This document shows, one piece after another, positions 41,593 to 52,009 of a DNA stretch of 64,000 nt. The position numbers and the translations under genes were made by a program. The DNA comes from Vreelandella lionensis (GTDB lineage: Bacteria > Pseudomonadota > Gammaproteobacteria > Pseudomonadales > Halomonadaceae): assembly GCF_002087295.1 (NCBI RefSeq), contig NZ_MWVI01000019.1, forward strand, positions 46,011-110,010. Direction: 5' to 3'. Each line of letters starts with the position of its first letter. The stretch's first letter is position 1. The notes under the pieces were generated by a model. The model was not told where the DNA came from, did not search any database, and worked only from the letters and a program-made list of their open reading frames with translations.

Positions 41593-42069
41593 ATGAACGC
41601 TATGAAAAAAATGCTGCTGATCCCAACCTCTGCTCTTCTGCTTGCCGCTGCTGCAGGTAGCGCCCAAGCAGACACTCAGCCGATGGACCGGATCGATGAC
41701 ATTCTAACATACGCCGCCGACTACGGGTTCAGCCACATCGAAGAGATCAATGTTGATGACCGTGGCCGTGTCGAAGTGGAAGGCTGGATAGACGATGAGT
41801 GGTACGCCGATGTGGATTTCTCCATCGATAACGGCGAAAGCCTGCAAGAAGAGCGCAAGCGCCTGATTACCGGTGCCTGGGCTTGAGCGTAAGAGGACAT
41901 CCGCCAAGCGCTTGATGCTGCCAGCCAGGAAGGTATGACGGAATTTGAAAGCATCGATATCGATAAAAGCGGCATCATCGATGTTGAAGGCCGCGAGCAA
42001 AACGGTCGCGAGCTGGAACTGAGCCTGCGCCAGGGTTCTTTTGAAGTTACCCAGATGGATCGCGACTAA
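41593..42069 (+). CDS. Exported protein with two PepSY-like repeats, compensated indels
   Basis: A signal peptide (LLIPTSALLLAAAAGSAQA) is followed by two similar halves: FSHIEEINVDDRGRVEVEGW and FESIDIDKSGIIDVEG. Read directly, the first half ends TGAWA at a TGA, and a TAA follows two codons later, but the same frame then stays open to 42069. One missing G in TGGG and one extra A in GTAA turn the joint into GAWGLSVEDIRQAL. I treat it as one 158-residue gene. Divergent from the PepSY/two-component unit. Confidence 0.75.
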
Positions 42070-42073
42070 TCGT

Positions 42074-43506
42074 TTAAGCGACCCTCGCATCTATTGGTAC
42101 CCCCCCTACGGCGGGCCTTCGGGCCCGCCGTTTGCGTTGTGTCGCTTCGCTGATTAGCGACAGGCTTGGCAGTTGCGCCCGGGCCCTGATCGCCTCTGCA
42201 ATTCGCTCGATGCCTTGCCGATAGGCTGCTTGGCGATCGGTGACTCGCTCCTCTTCCGCCCTGACCAGCACCCGGTTGGCCTCATCGCTGAGCCGACGCT
42301 TCAAGCCCTGATTGACTTCCCCTTCTTGCCATTTCTCGCCTGAGCGGTTTTGCAGCCACTCAGAGTAACTCGCGATAACGCCACCGGTATTCGGCAACAC
42401 GTCAGGCAGCACGGGCACGCCGCGTTTTTCCAACGCCGCATCCGCATCGCTGGTGAGCGGTCCGTTGGCAATTTCGAGCACTGCGCCTGCCTTCACATCG
42501 CCCACGTTGTCGCTGTGCAGCTGATTTTCCAGCGCGGCCAGAACCAGCACATCGACCTCTAACGCGAGCAAGTCATCGCCGGATAGCGCTTTGCCTTGCT
42601 GACTTTTGGCAAGCTTGCCCTGTTGGGTTTTATCTTTTTTAGCAGCGTCTACATCTATGCCACCGGCGTCAAAAAGTGGCTCCGCGGGGAATCCGAGACC
42701 GCCACTACTCGATAGCCGCGCTGGCTTGCCAAGCGAGCGAACTGGTAGGCCGCATTGCCGAACCCCTGCACCGCCAGCGTGGTCTCTTCCGGCTTGCGCT
42801 CTTCACGCTCTGCCCAAAAATCCAAGACGGTCAGCGCCCCACTTCCGGTCGCTTCTACACGCCCCGGTGAGCCGCCAAGCGACAGCGGCTTACCGGTAAT
42901 AGCCGCCGGTGCCTGGGCGCGCAGAATATGTTCGTACTCATCAATCATCCAGCCCATCACAGTGGCATCGGTGTTGACGTCGGGGGCAGGAATATCTCGG
43001 TCAGGGCCCATGATGTCGGCAATCGCACGAATATAGCCCCGCGCCAAGCGCTCACGCTCTAACGAAGAAACCGCCTTGGCATCCACCTGCACGCCCCCTT
43101 TGCCGCCGCCATAGGGCAAACCTACCACGGCACACTTCACCGCCATCCAAAAGCTCAAGGTGGTCACTTCATGCTGATTCACATCGGGGTGAAAGCGCAC
43201 GCCCCCCTTGGCCGGGCCTAGGCTGGTGTCGTACTGCACACGCCACGCGGGAAACGCCTCCAAACTGCCGTCGTCCATCCGCACCGGCACACTCACTTGC
43301 AGCGAGAGACTGGGCTGCATCAACCGGGCCTGGGCATCGGGATGAATCGCCAGCGCGCTGAAGACCGCTTCAAGCCTCGAGCGGGCATCTTCGAACAGAG
43401 CGGCGCCCGTTTCGGGGGTTAGCTGCTGCGGCGCATTGGTGGCGGACATTTTCGCCGAGGATTTCTTCGCTTTAGACTTTTGCTTTTTCGACTTGGCACT
43501 GCCCAT
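42074..43506 (-). CDS. Glu/Leu/Phe/Val-type dehydrogenase, one frameshift
   Basis: NAD(P)-dependent amino-acid dehydrogenase, probably glutamate. Catalytic Lys block KCAVVGLPYGGGKGGVQVD, then GPDRDIPAPDVNTDATVMGWM, TGKPLSLGGSPGRVEATG and the nucleotide-binding VQGFGNAAYQFARL; the distal part has DVLVLAALENQL and LPDVLPNTGGVIASYSEW. One base is gained or lost near 42,690. The N terminus has an unusual Lys/Ser-rich stretch (SAKSKKQKSKAKKSSAK) of about 17 residues. Near 42,600 a Lys/Gln-rich insertion (TQQGKLAKSQQGK) also departs from the family. Confidence 0.88.
42108..42133 (+). terminator. Possible terminator after the PepSY gene
   Basis: ACGGCGGGCC and GGCCCGCCGT pair perfectly with a TTCG loop, followed by only three T. 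It falls inside the 3' coding end of the convergent dehydrogenase gene. Confidence 0.5.
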
Positions 43507-43622
43507 GCAACACTCCTTTATGTGTATCTTGGGGATTTTATTGGCATCGCGAGGTAATGTGTTTAGCGTAGCAGCAGGCGGCTAACTCAGTCGTATATCG
43601 AGCCGATTGATAGGAGAGACTT

Positions 43623-44654
43623 GTGACAACCTCCGCCGAAGGTGTCAGCGATGGAATTCACCACGCGGTGCTGCGCGATATGGCGTGGCTCATCGTCACA
43701 CCAGATTTGGTGACCCTTGGCGATTACCCAGGCCGCCCCACACGTTCCGCGCTGGGCTTGGCAGAGGAGCAGCATAAGTGGCTCGACACCCTGCTACCCA
43801 GGGTGCAGGCCCTGGATGGCAAGCTGGCCACGCGCATGGGCCACTACCATGAACGGCTGTGGCAGCTGTTACTGGATAACGCCCCTAATACTCGCCTACT
43901 GGCCAACAACCTACGCATCACCCAGTGCCGCAACACTTTGGGAGAGCTGGACATGCTCTACCGCACGCGGGACCTCCCCTCCCCCATTCATTTAGAAGTG
44001 GCGATTAAGTTCTATCTTGGCCTAACCGAGGGGCCAGAAGAGGCCACTAGCCAAAGCCGCTGGATTGGCCCTGGCGGCTTGGACAGTTTGGCCTTGAAGT
44101 GCAGTCATCTGCTCCATCATCAGCTACCGCTCTCCCGTACTCGAGCGGCGCAGGCGAATATTGCTCACTGGTTAACGCCCAGAGATACGGGCGAAGCGAC
44201 CACGCTAAGCAACCTGCTGACCCAGCAGCTTGCCATGCCCGGCGTACTGTTTTATCCATGGCAGGCCAATTTGCCACCACCTGTCGGGGCAACGGCCGAG
44301 CATCGGCGGGGGTGGGGGTGCCATCAACACGCCTGGCCCAGCGTGGCCTAACGCTACAGCACGGCGCTACAGGTCGCGTGGCTAGCAAAGCCCCACTGGT
44401 TAGCGCCGCCATCGCTCGACGCGTTTGGCAACGCCAATGAGCGGATGGAGGCCGTGATGGCACAGGTCAACCGCTACGGGCCGCAGCAAGTGATGCTGTA
44501 CGACCCGAAGGGAGGAGAGAACTGCTGGGAAGAGAACTACTGGGAAAAGAGTTGCCAGGAAAATAGTGGCCAGGAGAGACCGCTAACGCGGCTGATGGTG
44601 GTACCCAATGATTGGCCGCGCCAGGTACCGCTACCGCCTAAGCGGCGTGGCTAA
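43623..44654 (+). CDS. DUF1853 family protein, at least one frameshift
   Basis: Soluble protein of about 343 residues, matching DUF1853 (RDMAWLIVTPDLV, LGLAEEQHKWLDTLLP, THLGHYHERLWQLLL-like block, and SPIHLEVAIKFYLGL). No function is established. It begins with GTG behind AGGAGAG. The frame breaks near 44,350; the distal part resumes WLAKPHWLAPPSLDAFGNA. A short low-complexity repeat (NCWEENYWEKSCQEN) near 44,530 is odd and may be a variable linker. Confidence 0.7.
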
Positions 44655-44662
44655 CCCGCCGT

Positions 44663-45833
44663 TTAAACCACTACCAAGTTGTCGCGGTGGATCAGTTCGT
44701 GGGCTTCCACGTAACCAAGGATGGCTTCAATTTGGTGGCTTGGCTGGCCCTCCAGCTGGCGAGCTTCGTCGGCCCCGTAGTTGACCAAGCCCTTGGCCAC
44801 GCGAGTGCCCTGCTCATCCACACACAGCACCATGTCGCCGCGCTTAAAACTGCCCTGCACGTCACGCACGCCAACGGCCAGCAGGCTAGAGCCTTTACCA
44901 CGCAGCACGTTGACCGCGCCCGCATCCAGCACCAGCGTACCGCGCACCTGAAGCTGACCCGCTAGCCAGCGCTTGCGCGCTGCCATAGGGGCTTGTTCAG
45001 GACGCAGCAGCTTGCCGAGCGCTTCACCATTCATTACCCGAGTAATTACCTGCGGCTGGCGGCCGCTGGCAATCACGGTTACCGCGCCGGAACGCGCCGC
45101 GAGCGGGGCAGCGCGCACTTTGGGTGCTCATCCCCCCCCGGCCCAACGCCCCGCCGCTGCCTGCCACGGCGGCCAAGCGTGGGTCGTCAGCACGCCCCTC
45201 AGCAATCAGCGTGGCGTCAGGGTTATGGCGGGGGTCGGCATCGAACAGGCCTTCTTGGTCGGGAAGCAGCAGCAGCGCATCGGCTTCCAGCAGATTCGCC
45301 ACCAGCGCGCCGAGAGTGTCGTTATCGCCAAAGCGGATCTCGTCGGTGACGACGGTATCGTTTTCGTTGATGACCGGCACTACGCGCATCTCGACCAGCG
45401 TGCGCAATGCCGAGAGCGCGTTCAGGTAGCGCTTGCGGTTGGAGAGATCGTCGTGGGTGAGCAAAATCTGCGCGGTGAGCATGCCGTGGCGCGCAAAGAG
45501 CTGCTCGTAGCACTGGGTCAGGCCATTTTGCCCCACCGCGGCGGCCGCCTGAAGCTCGTGCACGGCGCTCGGACGCGCCTGCCAGCCCAGGCGTACCATG
45601 CCAGCTGCCACCGCACCGGAGGAAACCAGCACCACCTCTTTACCCTGCTGATGCAGGGCGGCAATTTGATCCACCCAGCCGCCAATGGCCGCTTCGTCCA
45701 GCCCACGACCCTCATTGGTGAGCAGCGCGCTGCCAATTTTGACCACCACCCGGCGGGCGCTACTCAGCGCCTCACGGCCCGGCAACTGCTCGTTGCTTTC
45801 CACGTCGCGACTCTCCCACGCCATCGCGCTCAC
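44663..45833 (-). CDS. proB: Glutamate 5-kinase, one frameshift
   Basis: First enzyme of proline synthesis, also relevant to osmoadaptation. Amino-acid kinase domain with [50 protein letters not shown]; after a repair near 45,125 (RGGMSTKVRAA) a C-terminal PUA domain with [14 protein letters not shown] and [11 protein letters not shown]. The GTG at 45833 has an AGGA site eight bases upstream. Last gene of the obgE-proB pair. Confidence 0.93.
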
Positions 45834-45863
45834 GCGATTTATCCTAGCTAGTACGCCGCTGGC

Positions 45864-47090
<1,227 letters not shown>

Positions 47091-47133
47091 CTATCCCCAC
47101 CCGCCTCATGCGGGCAAAAGGGATCGAAAAGAC

Positions 47134-47163
47134 AAAAAAGCCCCGCCATGGCGGGGCTTTTTT
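47134..47163. terminator. Terminator between rpmA and obgE
   Basis: A perfect symmetrical hairpin, GCCCCGCC-AT-GGCGGGGC, flanked by six A and six T, acts in either direction. It lies 62 bp after rpmA, so obgE probably depends on read-through or its own promoter. Confidence 0.85.
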
Positions 47164-47225
47164 GTCCTCATCTTCGCACTGCGTAAGTCATAACCAACCC
47201 ACTTACACAAAGCAATCGAGGTTGC

Positions 47226-47483
47226 TTAGGCAGAAACGATGCTGACGAATTTACGGTTGTTCGGACCTTTGGTCTCGAACTTCACGAAGCCGTCGTTCAG
47301 AGCGAACAGCGTGTGATCACGACCCAGGCCAACGCCAGTGCCTGCGTGGAAACGAGTGCCACGCTGACGAACGATGATGTTACCTGCGGTTGCCGCTTGG
47401 CCATCGAAGAGTTTCACACCAAGGCGTTTGGATTCGGAATCGCGACCGTTACGCGTGGAGCCGGCTGCCTTTTTATGTGCCAT
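47226..47483 (-). CDS. rpmA: 50S ribosomal protein L27
   Basis: 85 residues: [28 protein letters not shown] and [27 protein letters not shown] are diagnostic. Intact, 30 bp after rplU. Confidence 0.98.
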   Translation of the reverse strand: MAHKKAAGSTRNGRDSESKRLGVKLFDGQAATAGNIIVRQRGTRFHAGTGVGLGRDHTLFALNDGFVKFETKGPNNRKFVSIVSA

Positions 47484-47513
47484 TGCAAAATCCTCCTAAA
47501 GGGAATTGGCTGC

Positions 47514-47825
47514 TTACGCAGAAGTTCCGGTAATTTTGACTTCAGTGAACCACTGACGGTGGCCCTGACGCTTCATGTGGTGCTTCCGGCGACGGACTTT
47601 GATGATCGTCACTTTATCGCCACGGCCGTGGGAAACGATTTCAGCGGAAACTTTGGCACCGCTAATGAAAGGTGCGCCAATGTTTACGTCATCGCCGTCT
47701 GCAACCAGCAGCACTTCATCAAACTCAATCGTTTCGCCGGTAGCGACTTCGATTTTCTCGAGCTTGAGGGTTTGACCTTCTTGAACGCGGTACTGTTTAC
47801 CACCGCTTTTAATAACTGCGTACAT
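47514..47825 (-). CDS. rplU: 50S ribosomal protein L21
   Basis: 103 residues: [26 protein letters not shown] ... [30 protein letters not shown]. Intact; first gene of the rplU-rpmA unit. Confidence 0.98.
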   Translation of the reverse strand: MYAVIKSGGKQYRVQEGQTLKLEKIEVATGETIEFDEVLLVADGDDVNIGAPFISGAKVSAEIVSHGRGDKVTIIKVRRRKHHMKRQGHRQWFTEVKITGTSA

Positions 47826-47963
47826 GTCGCTCTCCGGACTTGTCGTTAATGCCGGTTACGCCCCGCGTAACCAACGCTCATCGCCTTCCGCTCTTATCGA
47901 CCTGCTGCGAGTGGCGCCTCTTTTGGCAGCCATCTGACAGGGGGCATGATGAGTGGGTCGCGG

Positions 47964-47992
47964 ATTATAACGACTATCGCTTCATACCACAA
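47964..47992 (-). promoter_or_regulatory. rplU promoter
   Basis: On the minus strand TTGTGG and a perfect TATAAT are spaced by 17 bp. The implied leader is about 130 nt. The rest of the 295-bp rplU/ispB gap shows no other feature I can name. Confidence 0.7.
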
Positions 47993-48120
47993 GGCCACCG
48001 GGGCTTGTCAATCTTCCAAACGCCTGCCTGGGCCTGCTTAGCGCGGCTATGCCTTGACGCCTTACAGGCAGCCCCATAGCATGACCCCCACTTTCTCACC
48101 CGCCGCGATGAACGGAACCC

Positions 48121-49125
48121 ATGACAGCCAACGTCTCCCCAACCTCGCCTGCCAGCCCTTCGCCTTCACCGCTGCACGCCGTGGTGGCCGATGACTTTGA
48201 AGCCGTCAACCGCACCATTGTTGCTCAGCTCAACTCTAAAGTGCCGCTGGTGGAAACCATCGGCCAGTACATTATTGAAAGCGGCGGTAAACGCCTGCGG
48301 CCGCTACTGGTGCTGCTGGCGGCCCGCTCGCTGGGCTATGAGGGCGACAAGCATATTACTCTCGCCACGCTGATCGAGTTTATGCATACCTCCACCCTGT
48401 TGCACGACGACGTGGTGGATGAGTCGCACATGCGCCGGGGCAAAAAAACCGCCAACGACGCCTGGGGCAATGCGCCTTCCGTGCTGGTGGGTGATTTCCT
48501 CTACTCCCGCTCGTTCCAAATGATGGTGGATGTAGGCTCCATGCGCATCATGGCGATCCTATCCGGAGCCACCTGCGTGATCGCAGAAGGTGAAGTGCTG
48601 CAGTTGACCAACATTGGCAACCCCAGCATTTCCGAGGCGGATTACTTCGAGACCATCCTAGGCAAAACCGCGATGCTGTTTGAAGCGGCCTCTCATAGCG
48701 GTGCAGTGCTCGCCAAAGCCACGCCAGAACAGGAGCGCGCCCTGCAGCATTACGGCCGCTACCTGGGCCTGGCTTTCCAACTGATTGACGACTTGCTGGA
48801 CTATCAAGGCGACGCCGAGGCAATGGGCAAAAACGTTGGCGACGACTTGGCCGAAGGCAAGCCCACGCTACCGCTCATTCACGCCATGGAGCGCGGCACC
48901 CCTGAGCAAGCCAAGCTGATTCGTCAGGTGATTCGCAAAGGCGGTCTTGAACAGCTAGACGACGTACTGGCGATTATTCACGACACCGGGGCGCTGGCGT
49001 ACACCCGCGCACGGGCAGAAGAGATGGCGGATAAAGCGCTAGCCGAACTGGATGCCCTGCCCCCCAGCCCTTATCGCGACAGCATGGCTCAACTTGCCCG
49101 CTTAGCCGTGGACCGCCAAGCCTAA
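48121..49125 (+). CDS. ispB: Polyprenyl diphosphate synthase
   Basis: Trans-prenyltransferase making the ubiquinone side chain, 334 residues, intact. First Asp-rich motif LLHDDVVDESHMRRG, second LIDDLLDYQGD, plus ESGGKRLRPLLVLLAA and GKTAMLFEAASHSGA. Chain length (Q8 or Q9) cannot be read from sequence by eye. Divergent from rplU, the usual arrangement. Confidence 0.95.
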   Translation: MTANVSPTSPASPSPSPLHAVVADDFEAVNRTIVAQLNSKVPLVETIGQYIIESGGKRLRPLLVLLAARSLGYEGDKHITLATLIEFMHTSTLLHDDVVDESHMRRGKKTANDAWGNAPSVLVGDFLYSRSFQMMVDVGSMRIMAILSGATCVIAEGEVLQLTNIGNPSISEADYFETILGKTAMLFEAASHSGAVLAKATPEQERALQHYGRYLGLAFQLIDDLLDYQGDAEAMGKNVGDDLAEGKPTLPLIHAMERGTPEQAKLIRQVIRKGGLEQLDDVLAIIHDTGALAYTRARAEEMADKALAELDALPPSPYRDSMAQLARLAVDRQA

Positions 49126-49236
49126 CCGCCAGCGTTCTTCACGTTGCACAAAGAAAGGGCGTGAAAAAAGAGGCTTGAAAAAAGCCCTTCGCCTGCGTAT
49201 GATTCGTCCCGTTGTTGAGCACGCTTCAGCAACTTT

Positions 49237-49313
49237 CGGAATATAGCTCAGCTTGGTAGAGCGCTGCCTTCGGGAGGCAGAGGTCGTAGGTTCGAATCCT
49301 GCTATTCCGACCA
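49237..49313 (+). tRNA. tRNA-Pro (anticodon CGG)
   Basis: A 77-nt cloverleaf with acceptor CGGAATA/TATTCCG, anticodon arm CTGCC-TTCGGGA-GGCAG with anticodon CGG, T-arm GGTTCGAATCC and an encoded ACCA end. The prophage starts right behind it, so its 3' end is a likely attachment site. Confidence 0.96.
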
Positions 49314-49328
49314 AAGAATCTAGTAAAA

Positions 49329-49365
49329 ACGGCCACTTAGCTAACATAGCAAGTGGCCGTTTTTT
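49329..49365 (+). terminator. tRNA-Pro terminator
   Basis: ACGGCCACTT and AAGTGGCCGT pair around a 12-nt loop and are followed by a T-run, 16 bp after the tRNA. Confidence 0.8.
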
Positions 49366-49378
49366 GTTGGATTGGTTC

Positions 49379-49400
49379 TAGGTAGCAAATAGGTAGCAAA
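49379..49400 (+). repeat. Tandem 11-bp direct repeat
   Basis: TAGGTAGCAAA occurs twice back to back, and a related GAGGTAGCTAA follows at ~49,420. Repeats of this kind sit next to integrase genes in other phages and may be integrase arm sites, but no integrase is present here. Confidence 0.5.
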
Positions 49401-49427
49401 ATAAAAACACTCAAGGGGAGGTAGCTA

Positions 49428-49694
49428 ATGACAATGTCATCGCTAAAGCTAACCCGCTTCACCTACCGCCTACGCCAAGACTCGAACGGCGACCAGTGCG
49501 CTTGGTTTGAAATACGCTCGCGAAGCCAGCGCGCCAAGATCGGCTTATTAGCAGCAGATACTGAAGAGCTATGGATTACCTACGCTGAAATGCCTCACTC
49601 CATAGCACATATGGTTGATGATCGAACCTGGGAAGCCCACCGAAAACCTATCCTAGAAATGCTTTCAGCCCACTACCTCAAGCCTTCTCACTGA
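49428..49694 (+). CDS. Hypothetical phage protein
   Basis: An 88-residue protein that I do not recognise (LTRFTYRLRQDSNGDQCAWFEIRSR ... MVDDRTWEAHRKPILEMLSAHY). A strong AGGGGAGG site precedes the ATG. It is the only gene between tRNA-Pro and the cos candidate, where the integrase and replication genes of a P2-like prophage would be expected. Confidence 0.55.
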   Translation: MTMSSLKLTRFTYRLRQDSNGDQCAWFEIRSRSQRAKIGLLAADTEELWITYAEMPHSIAHMVDDRTWEAHRKPILEMLSAHYLKPSH

Positions 49695-49829
49695 CCACCA
49701 CAAAAGCTGCATAAATTCGCATGAAAACGCATAAAAAAATTAACCCCTAGAACCGCCCTTCCGCCCAGCACTGGCGGGGCTTGAACCACTGCCGCCAGAG
49801 TGCATAAAAATCACTACATTTAGCGCGCA

Positions 49830-49848
49830 GGCGGGGCGGGGAGTCGAC
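49830..49848. other. Candidate P2-type cos site
   Basis: GGCGGGGCGGGGAGTCGAC aligns without gaps to the 19-nt P2 cohesive end GGCGAGGCGGGGAAAGCAC with 14 identities, including the GGCG-GGCGGGGA core. Its place, left of the Q/P genes, is where cos lies in P2. The P2 sequence is quoted from memory. Confidence 0.6.
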
Positions 49849-50027
49849 GGCGCGGCGTGGGTCGCCGCTGGATGCTGACAGGCGGGCCGCACAGCCTGCA
49901 CAAGGCCCGCTATCAATTGGAATGAGGACGGGACTAGCTATAACGGCACAGCTTACAGCGAACAATAGAGCTAATTAAAAGGCTAATACGACTCATTTAA
50001 AAAAGCTTGTCGCGTGTGTGCACATAC

Positions 50028-50056
50028 AAAGAAGCCGCCCTCACTGGGGCGGCTTC
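50028..50056 (-). terminator. Terminator after dam
   Basis: GAAGCCGCC and GGCGGCTTC pair around an 8-nt loop, with TTTGT following on the minus strand, 19 bp after the repaired dam stop. Confidence 0.65.
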
Positions 50057-50074
50057 TTGGTAATGATTGCGAGC

Positions 50075-50835
50075 CTATCGGTTGGTGATGATCAACTCGC
50101 CGCGTGGGTCTGTTGCTTGCTGCCCTACCGTGTAACGGATTTTCGTGGTGCGGATCGTGAGGCCTTTATATGCATCACGCATCTCTGGCGTTCGTTGACA
50201 CTAATCACAAACTGCCCCTGCCCTGCTCGAGCCAGCCCGCCCATCCGGTAGTACTCTTCCAGCGGGAAGTCACAGCCATAACCGGCGGTACCCCAGTAAG
50301 GTGGGTCGAGATAGAACAGCGTGCCTTCCCGATCATACCGTCGGATGCACTCTGCCCAATCCAGATGTTCAATCACTGCCCTGGATAACCGAAGGTGTGC
50401 ATCGCTGAGATCCTCCTCAATGCGCAGCAGGTTCATACGTGGAGGTGAAACGGCAGAGGTTCCAAACGTCTGGCCGCTGACTTTGCCGCCAAAGGCCAGC
50501 TTTTGCAGATAGAAGAACCGCGCTGCCCGCTGGATATCGGTTAGGTGGCGTGGGTCGATCTCTTTTTGAGTCAGGTACTCTTCTCGGCTAATCAGCCCCC
50601 AGCGGAACTGTTTCACCAGCTCATCAGGGTGGTGCTTCACAATGCGGTAGAGATTAACCAGCTCCCCATGTGCATCGTTGATCACTTCCACTTTGCTAGG
50701 CGCTTTCATAAAGAATAGCGCTGCCCCACCGCAGAACGGTTCCACGTAGGCAGTATGCGGTTTAAACAGCGGTAGGATCTGTTTGGCCAAGCGTCGTTTG
50801 CCGCCCATCCAGGGCAAAATCGGTTTATTCATCAT
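50075..50835 (-). CDS. dam: Phage DNA adenine methylase (Dam, D12 class), one frameshift
   Basis: N6-adenine methyltransferase of about 253 residues. Motif I is LPWMGGKRRLAKQI with VEPFCGGAALFF; the catalytic motif IV is LDPPYWG; a substrate block is KLAFGGKVSGQTFGTS. The frame breaks near 50,190 and the repaired end reads RDAYKGLTIRTTKIRYTVGQQATDPRGELIITNR with a stop at 50075. Start at 50835 or 50832 (ATGATGAAT). It could protect phage DNA or change host regulation. It has its own SOS-type control region. Confidence 0.88.
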
Positions 50836-50923
50836 CCTTGAATACCTGTTCATATATACAGTTTTAAGGTATAGTCTTTTTGTCGTCAGCGGGGCCGGAT
50901 GCTCCCTTTGTTTTCAAGGATGA
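50832..50923. repeat. 11-bp inverted repeat flanking the SOS box, covering the dam ribosome site
   Basis: TCATCCTTGAA (50832-50842) and TTCAAGGATGA (50913-50923) are perfect inverted arms. The arm nearest dam contains its AAGG ribosome site and first start codon. In an RNA that reads through from the portal gene, the upstream arm can pair with and hide this site; an RNA starting at the SOS promoter lacks the upstream arm. Confidence 0.65.
50846..50861 (-). promoter_or_regulatory. LexA (SOS) box of the prophage dam gene
   Basis: CTGTATATATGAACAG on the minus strand fits CTGT-N8-ACAG exactly and has the TA-rich centre of strong LexA boxes. It lies 10 bp before the dam start. A possible plus-strand -10 (TATAGT, 50870-50875) suggests it could also control the opposite direction. 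Confidence 0.75.
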
Positions 50924-50962
50924 AACGAGCGATGTGCGCCTGGTCATGCCAGGCGCTTTTTT
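50880..50962 (+). ncRNA. Candidate small RNA opposite dam and portal
   Basis: A plus-strand -10 (TATAGT, 50870-50875, with weak TGTTCA 17 bp upstream overlapping the SOS box) and a strong intrinsic terminator (GCGCCTGG-TCATG-CCAGGCGC then six T, ending at 50962) would define an RNA of about 80 nt. No other plus-strand transcription unit explains that terminator. The 18-codon ORF inside runs through the terminator and is not convincing. Confidence 0.4.
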
Positions 50963-50964
50963 AT

Positions 50965-52009
50965 TTATGGGTCTAGTGAATACTCCTTAAACCGAATCAC
51001 CTCCTCCCCCAGCACATCATTGATCTCACTGAACACCGCCTGCACCGGTTCCAGCTCGTTGGTGACGAACACCTTGGCGGCTTTCTCCACATCACCAAAT
51101 CCACCGGTGTTGTTGGGGATGATACCCATCAGCTGCGGGGGAATACGGTGGCCAGCTAGCTGATCATCGCGAGTGATATTTTTGATCGCCGCGAAGTCGT
51201 CCTTAGCGGCCACCTCAGAGATCGGGATGATCTGGATGCCGTCTTTCTTGCCATTGGGGCTATAAAGGAAAAGGTTGCGGAAGTTGCCCACGCCCTTCGA
51301 CTCTTTCAATGCTGTACGCATGGCATCGATGTCAGTCATATCGTGGGCAGGATCTGAGACGTACATCACAAAGCCCGCGTGGGAGCCATTCAGGTAATAC
51401 TTGCGCCGGAACGCGTGGCGTTCTCGTTCAGGTAGATCGATTGCAGCGCACCCAGGTAATCCGGCACGCCATACACCTCCTGGTTAATGTCCGGTTCCAG
51501 CAGGGGTGGATAATGCTGTCCTCGTCGAACTCGCTGCGCTCCGACCAGTTAGGCACCCAGAAGTAGCGGCTAAGATCCGCCCCGCGGCGAACATACTTCG
51601 CCCGCGCCGGTTTCAGTGCCAGCAGTCGGTTCAAACGTCCATAGATCTTCTCCAGGTAGCAATTGCCAAACACCAGGTAATCGGTGGCCAGCGCACTAAA
51701 CGCCTGGCGGCTAAGTAGTGGATGAGGAATGAAGGAACGCACCAATATATTGCGCTTCACCTGAATAGCCGAGCCATGGTGCGCCGTGGCGCGGTAGGTC
51801 TGGGAGAGCGCCGGAAAATCTACCGGTGGCTCGTACCACTCATTGCCCAGCATCCAGCAGCCGGTGTAGAAAAAATCATAGCCATCGATCACTGGCGTCG
51901 GCTCGCCAAAGCTGAACGCCTCCGCCTTGGCAGGCGCGGCCGTTGAGCCCGCTTCATTCACATCGTAGGCGGGCACGCGCACCCGCGGCTTTTCTGCCGC
52001 TTCGCTCAT
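50965..52009 (-). CDS. Phage portal protein (P2 gpQ family), two frameshifts
   Basis: Portal vertex protein of about 346 residues. N-terminal FSFGEPTPVIDGYDFFYTGCWMLGNEWYEPPVDF, then HPLLSRQAFSALATDYLVFGNCYLEK, and after breaks near 51,505 and 51,415 the continuation MYVSDPAHDMTDIDAMRTALKESKGVGNFRNLFLY and GIIPNNTGGFGDVEKAAKVFV. The start overlaps the terminase stop (ATGA). Confidence 0.92.

Larger units (their letters stand above)
49695..50074. other. Non-coding left end of the prophage
   Basis: About 380 bases with a strongly G+C-rich stretch at 49,800-49,910 that contains the cos candidate, and the dam terminator at the right end. A minus-strand open frame at 49747-49965 covers the cos region and has no coding character that I can see. 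Confidence 0.5.

Noticed and set aside
49747..49965. 72-codon minus-strand ORF over the cos region
   Set aside because: High G+C random frame, no ribosome site and no protein-like pattern; it overlaps the cos candidate.
50007..50029. TTGT-N15-ACAA dyad left of the dam terminator
   Set aside because: Spacing differs by one base from the two late dyads and no late gene starts nearby.
50920..50976. 18-codon ORF on the plus strand with AAGG directly before ATG
   Set aside because: The ribosome site is too close to the start and the ORF runs through the strong terminator, so it would rarely be transcribed whole.
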